From the NCBI GenBank assembly GCA_015179045.1, contig WHUZ01000025.1, forward strand, positions 310,001 to 374,000: a stretch of 64,000 nucleotides of DNA. Direction: 5' to 3'. Below, in pieces: positions 1-10,976 of the stretch; the stretch's first letter is position 1, and the number at the start of each line of letters is the position of its first letter. The notes below the pieces were generated by a model. It worked only from the letters and a program-made list of their open reading frames with translations. It did no database searches and was not told where the DNA came from. The DNA is from Kalaharituber pfeilii. Taxonomy: Eukaryota; Ascomycota; Pezizomycetes; Pezizales; Pezizaceae. Both the position numbers and the translations under genes were made by a program.

Positions 1-1892
1 GTGCCACCCGGCTGGATACCACGTTCATAGCACTCTTTCCGCAACCCCCTAGCACGTTGAAACCAGCAAGTGAGATACATGACGAATCTTTGCAGGTCAA
101 CGTCGTTGTCATCAACAATACGGACTTCTACGAGTGTCTCCAGTGGTTGTCGCCAAATGCCGTCTTTACAAATAATATCAGAGAAAATGATCGCCATCCG
201 TCTCGTTTGATCCTGTTGAAATTTCAAAACAAGGTCAGGGCTCGTAAGTTCTACTGGTACAAGGTCTTGTTTCCGCAAATGCATTGCTAAGTAAACGCAG
301 GGGCTTATTTGTGTCCATCGGAGGCCCCTGATCTTTCGATTGCGTGTCTGTATCTTCATACGGAGATTATGACCATGCTGCAGCACCAAGGTTTCATAGG
401 AATGAATAGAGGTAGCGGGGAGGAGTGCAAGTTTGCTAGAATTCTCGTTTACTGGTGAAATATCAGAGTTTGACTGCGAGGCGCTGAGCATGCCAGGGTC
501 TGGTACGGCGGCTCCGCCAGGGGAACTCAAAGTCCCAGCCTTCTTTAGCCCGTTTGCACCTGGCAGCTGACTTTGAATATCGAAGTCCCACAACGTTTCG
601 GTGTCGTTCTCATTGACGGGTGACAGTTCGACCATGCCGTCGTTTACGAGCAAAGCCCGCCCTAGTGATGCTATGGCAGAAAGCCCTAACAAAGCCAGAG
701 AAGCCCACCACTCAGATGTACGCAGTCCGAGGTAAAGTGCCACATAACCAACGGTCATGACTACAACCATACTGTCGGCAACATTGCGTGGGTAATGCTT
801 CGCCGTGTCAATTGAGATCATAAGCTTTTTTGGACAAAAGGACAACTGCAAGCCACTAGGAAAAGCCTCAGAATAGAACCCAACTTTGCTGTTGGACAAA
901 TCCAAGCGCTCAATCTGCAACACTCCCTTGAGGGCACCCTTGTCAACTAGGCGAGCAACGAAAAAGGCTCCGCAGGTTGATATCGTGAGGCCAATTGAGA
1001 CTAGTGCTGTATTTTGGATATCCTTCTGTTTAGTCCAGTTTGCTATTATAACGCCAATATTGCCCAGTAAACAAGCCACAACAATCGCAAGTCGAATCGT
1101 CTCCGTCCGGACATTTTCGAAGTTGAGACTCGCGGTAAGCGGCAGTGACACATGTGCCCACCCGGCATAGACTTTTGCAGAAGCTGCACAAGTACTGGCT
1201 TCCGGTTTCAACGAAACTGAACGCGAGTGGTATGTCTCAGTGGCAAATTTCTCTGCTGCAACCCTACTCTTGCGGTGGGTCATGGAACTATCATCCTCGT
1301 CACCGGCAATAGCTCGAAATGATGCAAATAACACAAACCAATATGGGGTGTTATTCGGACCCTGCAATTGGAGACTTCCTGTCACCTCCTCAGCAAATTG
1401 CATCCACCATTCCATCAACTCCTGATTGTTAATCATATTTTTCGCTCCTTGCAAATAGAAAAAGGCTCTTTTATCCTTATCCAGCATAATCGTCTGTTCC
1501 AATCCTGCAGCTTCGTCAAGCTGGAACGATACGTCACCAGCGGATACGCTGGTGACATCTGCCAGTACCTCAGCGCGCGTCTCGAACTGGCGCCCAATGA
1601 GGCGCTTTAGTGTTCGTGTGCCATTGAGTCGAATTAAGGTTGTGATAGCCGTGATGAGCCCGATCGGTCCTGCTGCATAGAGAAGATAGTGGGATGGCTG
1701 ACACATCACCTTAAAGTAGGCCTTGACATGCTTTTCTCCAAGTAGGATAAGAAGCGGTGCGATATTAGCGACTAGGGTAGCCCAGGTATCGGATGAGGAT
1801 CCTATAGCGGAATCGGCAGCCAAGGTCACTTCAGCGCAGAAGCAGATTGCTGTAAGTGTTATCAAGTGGAGATTTCGGCCTCCTTGATCCAT
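1..1892 (-). CDS. Large multi-membrane fungal protein, 5' part, truncated by window edge
   Basis: An uninterrupted minus-strand frame of 630 codons runs from an ATG at 1892 to the window edge with no stop. The N-terminus looks like a signal peptide (hydrophobic residues about 8-25, possible cleavage near TLA/AD). Hydrophobic membrane segments follow at about 36-51, 68-88, 266-285 and 296-313, with two more near 375-415. The segment YAAGPIGLITAITTLIRL, followed by LIGRQFETRAEVL, matches the GPLGIITAxxSAIR...IGRARENRAVAE signature of a large Pezizomycotina family of uncharacterised membrane proteins that often carry C-terminal ankyrin repeats. The family match is from memory of the motif; function is unknown. 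The visible C-terminal part (after ~430) is hydrophilic. The rest of the protein, including any repeats, lies outside the window. No intron is needed. Confidence 0.75.
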   Translation of the reverse strand, partial: MDQGGRNLHLITLTAICFCAEVTLAADSAIGSSSDTWATLVANIAPLLILLGEKHVKAYFKVMCQPSHYLLYAAGPIGLITAITTLIRLNGTRTLKRLIGRQFETRAEVLADVTSVSAGDVSFQLDEAAGLEQTIMLDKDKRAFFYLQGAKNMINNQELMEWWMQFAEEVTGSLQLQGPNNTPYWFVLFASFRAIAGDEDDSSMTHRKSRVAAEKFATETYHSRSVSLKPEASTCAASAKVYAGWAHVSLPLTASLNFENVRTETIRLAIVVACLLGNIGVIIANWTKQKDIQNTALVSIGLTISTCGAFFVARLVDKGALKGVLQIERLDLSNSKVGFYSEAFPSGLQLSFCPKKLMISIDTAKHYPRNVADSMVVVMTVGYVALYLGLRTSEWWASLALLGLSAIASLGRALLVNDGMVELSPVNENDTETLWDFDIQSQLPGANGLKKAGTLSSPGGAAVPDPGMLSASQSNSDISPVNENSSKLALLPATSIHSYETLVLQHGHNLRMKIQTRNRKIRGLRWTQISPCVYLAMHLRKQDLVPVELTSPDLVLKFQQDQTRRMAIIFSDIICKDGIWRQPLETLVEVRIVDDNDVDLQRFVMYLTCWFQRARGLRKECYERGIQPGG

Positions 1893-2769
1893 TTTAACGT
1901 TGTATTCAACTTGTGCTAGAGTTGCGCGTAGCTGGGTGACAATAGGTTAAGAGGTATATCAAGGGTCGAGTTTTGACATGGGAAGTCCTCCTCGAGTCCT
2001 TTTAAGGTCACATAATGCATGAAGTGGGCCTTGGGGCGAAAAGTGCACCAAGAGGCAAGAAGATGCTACAGGGATATTTTATCTAGGATTATCATACTGC
2101 GGCTGACACGAGCCATTTTGAACGTGACCCATCTATTCTTCATAAATCAAGTGCTTCCTCCTTGTTGCTGGCATCGAGCGATGTAGGTTGACTATTTCAT
2201 GATCCCTTCCAGTTTTATGATTCCCCAGTAAGTGTTTACGTGTTCACAACGAAGCCACATATCTCCCATTAGTACAGCCCCGTTGTCCCACATATGCTGG
2301 GTCAACCAGGATCCCCACCCCTGCATGTTAGACAACAAACTTGTCTTCCATTCGAAGCCGTATCATACTCGTCAAGAATTCAAATCTCTTCAATTTTTGG
2401 CTCGCTATTTGTTGGCCTCGTTTCATTGGTTGAAGAGCATGCCATGAGCTAAGGAATCTGGACCGTAGTGGTGATTTCATACTCGGGAGGCACGTTCATC
2501 AATAAATGTATCAAGACATTCTCCATGAAGTCTAGACAACATATAGCTTACCTATTCTACAGATGTCTGGTTGATAACATTTCTCCAATTTTTGTGGGGT
2601 TAACAAGCTGGGCTCCGTCAACAAGGAAATCATCATTTCTCACACATAAATTGATGCGAAAACTGCAGCTATATGCGACATGCCTTACAATACATGGTTA
2701 TGAATTTCTTATGTCCTCTGATCGTTTGATTGGCGAAATTTTGGGTTCATGTGCGTTCGAGGTATGAGG
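1893..2769. other. Intergenic, no gene seen
   Basis: Upstream region of the membrane-protein gene. Only short chance reading frames occur. No convincing motif, RNA gene or repeat was recognised before the foldback element that starts near 2770. Confidence 0.4.
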
Positions 2770-4345
2770 TTAGTACTTGTACTGTCGCTTACATATTAGT
2801 CACCGACCACCTATTAGTGATCAGTTTCTAGGCACTCCTCCTCCTCCAGTTTCCACTTGCAATATCTTCGGCATCAGGCATGCTAGTAACATCAGGTAAA
2901 TTGCAGAATATACAGCAGGTACACCTGAATATTTTTCAGGATATCTGATAGTCACACAATATATACACTGTTTTCAATTCAGGGATATGCAGAGAAAGTA
3001 TAGCATTCTACCCCCCTTTTGTATTGCAAAGGATAGCATACACGAGATACTACATGACTATCATCAACCATAGCTCTTTGCACTCTGAAGTGACTATGGA
3101 AGAAGGGTAGCTAACTTAAATAGTGATAGGATGAGGTTGTTGTGAATTTCTGTAGCCTCAAAAGCAGTCGCTGAAATACCCGGAAGTGCCGGGGCCCAGA
3201 ATTGCCGAAACTACTAATATATCCTACTATTCCCATATTATACCCCGCTGCAATCAATATACCTATCCATAAGCAGAATTTTCATACTCTCGATATAATC
3301 AATAGTGTTCTGCATTGCAAATATACACTACAAGAGTTTGAATCAAGTCTTTCACTACTATATTATATCAGCAAACACAAATTTATACCAAGTGCTACCA
3401 CCTCGATACCAGAGCACCATTACTCTCTATACACTATGCCCTAAGTGCTCTACGCACCCTAAATGTCCTGATATCCTAGTATTGTAAGCATCCAGAGTCT
3501 CTCTATTATGCTCAGTAATATAGAAATTATGGGTATCCTTGGCCTCCTTACATAATTGCTCTCAGCGCGCTATTCCACTACTATTGGTACTAGTAGAGTT
3601 CTTCCAGCAAGTCACTATAGCACCTATAAGGCCATTATATGATAGAAAGTATTCAGACAATCCTGCTTACTAGATTCCCATGAGGAATACTAGATATTTA
3701 TCGGTATTGCTATTTAAATCAATCGATATCATTTTCCTAGAAATTAATACCGTCGGTCCCACAATACTCTATAGTATTCTTAAGGGCGATTTCTAGTAGT
3801 CAAGGCTCCCAGTTACGTTATATACCATCGTAATCATGAGAGCAATCTCATATCTACTTATCCTGTAATTTCTAGTACATACAGTTGCTTGTTGTAAGTA
3901 GTAGGAGGGCATATTGGCAGTTTTGGCACTTCCGACACTTTCGAGTATTTCAGCGATGGCTTTTGAGGCTACCGAAATCCACAGCAACCTTATCCTATTA
4001 CTATTCAAGCTAGCTACTCTTCTTCAATAGTCACCTGAGGGTGCAAAGAGCTATCATTGATGACAGTCATATAGTATTTACTGTATTCCTTTGCTATTCA
4101 AGAGGGGGGCTGGAATGCTATACTTTCTCTGCATATCATTGAATTAAAAATAGTGTATATATAGTGCAGCTATCATATATCCTGCAAATATTCAGGCGCA
4201 CCTACGATATGTTCTGCAATTTACCTAATGTTGCTAGCATTCCTGACGCGGAAGATATTTCATGTGTAGGAGGTGGAGTGGTAAGAAATCGGTCACTAAT
4301 ACGTGCTCGGTCACTGATAGGTAAGCGACAGTACTCGATTCTAGT
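2770..4345. mobile_element. Foldback/TIR element with ~450-bp arms
   Basis: The left arm (about 2770-3235) and the right arm (about 3885-4345) are reverse complements of each other over roughly 450 bp at an estimated 75-80% identity. Shared landmarks are TACTGTCGCTTAC at both outer ends, GATATGCAGAGAAAGTATAG (left 2983-3002, complement on the right near 4120-4140), TAGCTCTTTGCAC and GTAGCCTCAAAAGC. The subterminal motif TATTAGTGACCGA recurs within each end, which is reminiscent of hAT subterminal repeats. The central ~650 bp is AT-rich and has no transposase. I read this as a non-autonomous foldback or TIR transposon; inverted tandem copies of one older repeat are the alternative. No clear target duplication was found. 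Confidence 0.65.
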
Positions 4346-6079
4346 CCACCCTACATATAACCTTGCGATTGAGCACGTGGCGTTCCATTAGAGTGGATCT
4401 CTACCGCGCATTCGAGCATTGATGTCAGTGCTCCATGATCAGCACTGATACACTCTATGTTGTTTTTTTGTTTTTTTTTCGCAGGCGTGGGCCATTGGCA
4501 TTGGTTTGGTTAAGCGCTGGGATGCTCTTTTGAAAGTTCTCAAAAGAGAACTAGGAATATTGCTTGCCTGCAGTCTGCGGGCAACTGTACATTGCTATGC
4601 AAGCCAGCATGTGGCAGGTGTTGCTACGTTGATAAGCCCTGTTGAACCTGTGCAATCCACTGCAGCACCTATCTCAAATAATATTCTCAAAGTCACAAAG
4701 TTTTTTTCGCGAAATAATATATTTTCACGACCAAGTTAACTCTACCTAGGAATTCCTGAAAACGACCAAATTATGTCACGCACTTAAATGCTCGGTACTT
4801 TCCAGCCAGGCTGTAGCTGGGTATTGAGTGATCGTACCCAAAGCTAAGTACTCAAAACCATAGCCTACCAATGTTCATACTATTTACATTAACCCGCATA
4901 GTTCGCATTATAACCTAACATACATTATATTCGAGTGCTCGGGTAAGCAGGGGCATGGGTCTGGCTCAAGATAATTCTTTGCTCCTGAACAGATTACTTT
5001 ACTAGGGGTGTTCAGTCGTGCCACAGAATCTCCGTGCAGTGTGGAGATGAGGCTACCGGATGGTAAGAACCAGTTCCCACTCTTGTTATACTATTCTTTT
5101 TTGGATAAGTTTTACCTATTTCCAGCATTTTAGTAGCAAATAAACTGGCGACGTCAATAAAACAGTAATCAAGAAAATTATTGTATAACTAACATCACTT
5201 AAGTTAGTAATTACAGTGCAATGTTGTGAAAAGCACTAGGATATATATATCATACCTTGGTTCGAGACTGACCCTAAAACCCCGCAGATACATAGGAAAC
5301 GGTCTTATTCGGGCAAGCAAAATTACTAAGCAAAAGTCTTGGTGATTGCGCTGTCCGCCATAGGGTCCAAAGAGGAAGAAAATTGAGATATTTCAGTGAC
5401 AAATGACCCGATTAACTTACAACTTGAACTGATGATGATATACAGGTATAGAACAATAGTATCATATAGGATTCTACTTATCAAACCTGCTACTTTTATG
5501 AAGTCTATAGCTCTATCAAATAAATGAGAGAAGCAACGAGAATTTTTTATATAGGAGATAACCCTAAACTGTATAGGTATTCTGCTTGAATCTCCCCTCC
5601 CTTGGTCTGTCGGTCTCCTTGGTTTTCCATTTCCAACTGAGGTCAAGGAATGCACTATTACCTTGCCTGTCGATCATGAATGCTATGAGATTGGTGTCCG
5701 TGAGAATAAGAGGTATAGGAGTGGTCTGTAAATGAGTTTTGCTGACGCCGTTGCGTTTCGGAAAGGAAGCCATACTACTCTATGTCAAGCCCGCTGTCGC
5801 CAAGCGACGTACTCAAATCACGAGAGAATGCCCCGATCACAGGGGCGGCAGGAGCAGAGCTTGTGGCAGGGGCAATGCTAGCAACTACTTGCAACTAGGT
5901 TAGGGGTTTTAATGCAGTCACAGTGATTTCTTGTATTGCAAACGTAAGATAAATTCTGGGAAGTTTTGCCGTAGCCAGTAACATCCTCCACGCAACACAC
6001 TCTGCGCAATGATCAATAATCAATACTTCTTACTACAGCACACTTTACTACTATACTACCACTCTTCCTAAAGAAAAAA
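4346..6079. other. Intergenic, no gene seen
   Basis: AT-rich sequence with a T-rich run near 4458-4482. A minus-strand frame at 5564-5773 and small plus-strand frames were inspected; none has a recognisable motif or credible splice context. Nothing else supported. Confidence 0.4.
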
Positions 6080-7277
6080 ATGTCAGCATTATTCAATGTA
6101 GCAGATTTCAGTGAAGAGGAAAAGGCTGCCAATTATTAGCTGCTACTACAGCAAGTAAGAATATACTGCAGAACTACCTATTGCCGAACCATATACTGCA
6201 AAGGCACCTGCCACTGCTAATGTGTCCGCTACCGGCACCACCGATATTCCTGCTGCCACTGCCGTTTGATTGCTATTCAGAACATTGCGTATTCCTACCT
6301 AGAAGAGATTAACTTCATGTCCCAAGCACGAGTCTTTTGTCAACAATTTGCTTTAGCCCTGTGCCGTCATCAGGCTCTGGAAGCAACCTATACGCTTGAT
6401 CCTGGTGTTCTGGACTTCATTGTCGAACTAGCAAGATATACTTTCGCATTGCAAGATCATCTAATGGCCTTGGTTGAACAATCCAAAACCGACGCTGCGT
6501 TCTCGAGAGTACCGCAGTAAATGCAATGACAATCCTGGTAGAAGATTTAGAGGTCATGATTTGCGTGGGATACGGATACCGGAGCTGATCTAAGCTACTG
6601 CTGGTTTGATCGGGCTCAACTGCAAAGTGCAGACCTACGCCAGATTCGTGTGGGTCAAGCTTGGCTTAGAGATGTAAACCTGAGTGAAGCTAGTATAGAT
6701 TGTGCATCGTTTGGGGAAAGGCCTTTCGAACAGCTACCACCGTCCGTGGAGGTGCAAACCATTTGCTTCTCTCCTGACGGTCAGCTGCTTGCTTCAGGCA
6801 GTCGTGATCACACTGTGCAGCTATGGTCAGTTCAACGTCAAAAAGCCATCCATACCTTTGAGGGCTATAGTGACTGGATAAGCTGTGTGGCCTTCTCTTC
6901 TGACAGTCACCTGCTTGCTTCAGGCAGTCACGATCGCACTGTGCGGCTTTGGTCAACAATCTCATGGCAACCGCTGGCCTGCATTAACTGCTTTTCCTCA
7001 GTCAGGTCTCTTGCTTTTTGCGATCGTGCCCAGTGCTCTATACCTTGCAACCAGTGCCTTTAACACAGTTATTGCATGGCAGTTGCAATACAAGGCGGAT
7101 AGCACCCTAGACGGTCCTTCCATCGACATCACCGCTCTATGGACATCACCTCAGAATAGATTCGTCGTTACGAATATGAACATCCAGGGTGTGACCGGGC
7201 TGGATATGCTCGATTTCTGGTTGCTCAAACAACGCGGAGCAGTGGGAGAGCCCGTTATTGAACTGGTCGATGAGTAA
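6080..7277 (+). pseudogene. Decayed pentapeptide-repeat/WD40 protein gene
   Basis: Reading starts at ATG 6080 (MSALFNVADFSEEEKAANY) and meets a stop at 6137. Homology-like text then continues in broken frames. The stretch 6266-6520 encodes a helical block with VCQQFALAL-type residues. About 6575-6720 encodes pentapeptide-like A(D/N)L repeats (GADLSYCWFDRAQLQSADL, then WLRDVNLSEASI). Around 6750-6960 are two WD40 blades, recognisable by CFSPDGQLLASGSRDHTVQLW and VAFSSDSHLLASGSHDRTVRLW. Near 7010-7030 the frame shifts from frame 2 to frame 3, and the remainder (ALYLATSAFNTVIAWQL) ends at a stop at 7277. This architecture resembles the C-terminal half of NACHT/STAND proteins with pentapeptide plus WD40 repeats. 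The NACHT part is absent. I regard it as a truncated, frameshifted relic. Confidence 0.65.
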
Positions 7278-7295
7278 ACCTGTTGTTGACATTGA

Positions 7296-7333
7296 CACTA
7301 CGACGAGTAATGATATTAAAAAAAAAAAAAAAG
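7296..7333 (+). repeat. Solo right end of the CATTACTC TIR family
   Basis: GAGTAATGATATT followed by an A-run is identical to the right terminus of the element at 7398-8508. It sits directly after the WD40 relic, so it is probably the remnant of a second copy. Confidence 0.45.
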
Positions 7334-7397
7334 ATGTAGTGAAATTTGAGGTGTAAGCTAGGGCAACGCCTTGGACCTCACTTTCCCTCTTTTTTCT

Positions 7398-8508
7398 TTA
7401 AATATCATTACTCATATCTCGCCCTATGGGCTACTGTATGACGAGGCTCACATTCTCTCATGGCTTTCTGGCCCCCTTATGTACATAGCCTGTTGTTTTT
7501 GATTATTGTTTATGCTACCTGTTAGTTTAATACTTAATGCTTACGATATCTGCCTCTGCTGTCTATGCCTTAACCCAATCAATGTCTCTATTTATCACTG
7601 TTGTTTGCCACTCAATGGCACCCAGTAGTAGTACGCTTAGAACCACCTGGTGGCGAGTCTTGCTGCACTGCCCCGTTGATGCATGCTCGTTTATCTTATG
7701 GCAGACTTCCCATGTCCTAACCCGTTGCCTGTTGCACTATTGCAGCTATCTGCTTGTCAGGACGAGCCGCCATTAGAAACTTCACAACTCTATTTTTGGT
7801 AGATATTCTCTTGTTGCTGGGAAGCCATGTCATTCTCCTGGTGCATACTAGAACTACTGTAAGGTAACTGAGAAATCTATCGTGCTAATCATTCCGTGCA
7901 TAGAGGCTAGCTTTTATTTTCAATCCGGGAACTTTGCATTTGAAAGATTGGATTCATCTTTGACAACAATTAAGAGCGTTCCTTGGATAAACAAGGCACT
8001 CCACATTGATGGGCGATCGACAACGAGCGGGTAATACGCAGCTTGATGTATCAATAGACTCGATCCCTCATGCACGATCAAAATATGGCTGTACAAACAG
8101 TGAATGCCAAGGTCGTGTACTAGCTTTCCACACATTAATTTCTCATTGTATCTCTAGAGATACTGCACTGTATATATACAGTTTTTCCTTGCTATACCGG
8201 ATGCTTTCAGACTGCTACTCCCGTTCCCATACAGTAGTTTCTTGTTGCATTCGCTTTATATTACATGCACGCTTTATGAGAAGTACAGTAATCGCAACAT
8301 GTTTTCAAAATGTTCATTGTGCTGAGCCTACGCTACCGCTGGAGAAATACATTCAATGAAATGCTGTTCCATATTTTCTCTAATATATATAAAATACATA
8401 TAAGGACATGACTTTGACAACATATGATATACACACAACAGGTTGAATCTCGCCATAGCCCATAGGGCGGCATGCGAGTAATGATATTAAAAAAAAAAAA
8501 AAAAAAAC
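7398..8508. mobile_element. 1.1-kb TIR element (CATTACTC family)
   Basis: The left end at 7398-7438 reads (T-run)AAATATCATTACTC, then GCCCTATGGGCTA. The right end at about 8449-8508 is its reverse complement: CCATAGCCCATAGGGCGGCA, then GAGTAATGATATT and an A-run. The TIR is about 35-40 bp and is bordered by homopolymer T/A tracts on the outside. The interior has no intact transposase, only short frames, so this is a non-autonomous element or a decayed transposon. The same termini occur at 47917-48457, at 7296-7333 and at about 50935-50985. Confidence 0.6.
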
Positions 8509-8583
8509 AGGTTAAATATATAGTTCCACGTATTATCTGCCTTCCATTTCTTGGTGCGCAATGAGCATGCGGCCTTCGCTCAA

Positions 8584-10976
8584 CTAAAAGCCCCATCGTT
8601 CTGCCTCCGACACACAACGGGGGTCACAATCAACATTGACCACAGTGCCAGTCGAATGCTCGCCGTCCTTCAATCCTGGCCAGTCCGCCAGGGCCGCGTC
8701 CCCTAGGTCCTCGTCCCACGAAACAAACACGTGTGCCTGTTTCGGGCCACATTTTGAACATACCCGTTCACTTATGTAAATCAGGTACGAGTCGTCGCCG
8801 CCAGCAAGTAGCTCGCCAGTTTTCGCTTCATACCTGGCGTCGCATAGTTGCACCCCGAAGCGTACTGTGACCGCCATGTGTTCTAGTGGGTTGGCCTCTC
8901 TATGCGCGAGAATAGGCATTAGGGTGAGCTCGTCGTCCTTGCGCTCAAACTCCCTGTAATCCTCGTCGCTATCGCCCTCGTCGCTATGGTCGTCATCGCT
9001 ATTGTCCTCTTCGGAGTGGGAATGGGAACGGCGCATATCTGCCATGCGGGGCAGTAGGGGCAATGGAACACGAGTGGATGTCCTGACAGAATCGAAGACA
9101 TCGTAGCGCAAGTCAACTGCAGGGTCCTCCCAGTCAGTCGTGCGATGTTGAGACCAAAGTGGTGAGTTATTATTATAAAGAGCATACCCGTACATGGGCA
9201 GCCGGCTGACTTGATCCTGATGGCGGGCATCTGGCGATCGGAGCTCGTCGATGTAGGCATGTTGCAATGTGCTTCGGATGATAGGAGTCGCCTTCGAGGA
9301 GCGCCAGCGGAATAGAATGTCGCGCTTGACAGCTCCCGCATCACCAAAGTTGCGTTGGAGGCTCTGGAGCATGTCGTCCGAGTATAAATCATAGTATTGA
9401 AAGCAGTGAATCCAGCCGCCACCTTCTACTATGGAGAAGTGAGTATGTATCTCCCAGGATCGTTCTGGCTCACGCCAAGCGCCAGGATGGTTATCATAAC
9501 CGGGAAGATGGATTCTTATCATGGGGCGGGAGAGATCTGAAGCAAGGAAGCACCAGAAAGAGTCCGCTGGAGAGGGAGCCTGTCCACGGCTAACCTCTGG
9601 ATGGCAGTAGATCCAACCAAAGCTGTCAAGGAATGCTAAACTGGATATAGAGTAAGGGTCCAACAGGACGCTTTGGGCCTCGGCAGAGTTTTTCGCATGA
9701 ATAGGTAGCGCTACGATGGCATGGGCGTCATCTCGTCTGTGACCACGCGGAAAATCCATCCACTCTAATAGGACTATGGTATCGGCATTAACTAGCAGTT
9801 GCGAGAGGTGACCTACCCGGCGGCCTTCCTGCTGTGGAAGAAATAGGGCAGTGCGGGTGACCCTGTTGCATGTTTCTGGGGTGAGTCGGTGGATTACTAC
9901 AACTTTCAACATTGGTAAAGAAAGCACGATTATATATCTACTTAGGTTAATGACTTGAACTGGAATCAAAATACCTGGGCTCCACAAACTCACCTCACTT
10001 TATCACTGTATAACGGTTGGGTACCAGGACGGCCTGAGGCATCGTTACCATAACTCAGGGCAGTCAGGTCTGCTACCGCAAGCGACAGGGACAAGACGAG
10101 CTTGCCATGCCCGACAGCCATCGCATCAGCACTCAGTTTCGTTGCGCTCAATCTGACGTGCTTTGCGAGCATTGCTGCAGCATCCTGGCGTGCTCGCGAG
10201 GATTCCAACCAGAAATCTTCCGCCGTCAATATATGCCTGCGGAGGAGTACTTGATCTTGTGGGAAGGCCTCGCGGAGCACTTTTGCCATGTCGACCACTT
10301 GGTATCCTTGGGCTTGACCCGCATGGATTGTCTCATTCGGCTTCCAGTGGTTATGCACATGAAGCATCATGTCATGCCAAATGACATCGCTTTTGGTAAC
10401 GGGATCGTCGTGGCAGCTGGTAACATACGCACTGTATCCATCCTTTAGCAGCACAGAGCATTTACTATGGCCTGAAAGTTTGTCAGACGTTTCCGGAAGC
10501 CCGCCAGGAGGGGTCGGCCAAGTTATGTGTCCTTGAGGGATCATTTTAACCGCAGCAGGACGGTTGTGCAAAATTCGCAGGTAGCGTTTCAGACGCCGAG
10601 CCAGTGAGGGCGGTCCACCATCTGGGCCTGCGGCAGAGGCAAACAGAAGCCGTGAGGAGACCTGCATACTCGATTCAGATTAAGCACTTGCGATATAACA
10701 TAGGAATAGGGTAAGTGAACATGTAGAGATACATGCAAATGTTTTGGGGGGAAAAAAGGAAAAATATCTCATCCGCAAAACAAATAAAACGACAAATCAA
10801 GGACGTACCGCATGCTCAACCACAGATGACGACAGCATTGCTTGCCACCATTTGCTGACGCGTCGGAGGACGAAAACTTCCAGCGGAGAAAGTTGGATGA
10901 CTATCTCGATAAGGAGCTCCAACGGGAGACAGTGAAGGCCGCCCGAGCTATCGCCAACATGAGCAATCTGGTCCAT
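8584..10976 (-). CDS. F-box domain protein, three exons
   Basis: Predicted exons on the minus strand are 10976-10809, 10661-9994 and 9940-8584, giving 730 residues. Intron 1 (147 nt) has donor GTACGT and acceptor ATGCAG; intron 2 (53 nt) has donor GTGAGT and acceptor CCTAAG, with an in-frame alternative acceptor 3 nt later. Both junctions keep frame. Residues about 15-50 form an F-box: LPLELLIEIVIQLSP, then LRRVSKWW. Known F-box proteins bind Skp1 and recruit substrates to SCF ubiquitin ligases. The C-terminal ~680 residues have no repeat I recognise, but include an acidic Ser/Asp/Glu tract at about 589-615 and a CSKCG pair near the end. The start is the first ATG in the exon; the frame is open further upstream, so an extra 5' exon is possible. 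The substrate is unknown. Confidence 0.7.

Noticed and set aside
5564..5773. Minus-strand 69-residue frame starting MASFPKRNG
   Set aside because: No downstream exon could be joined convincingly and no family recognised.
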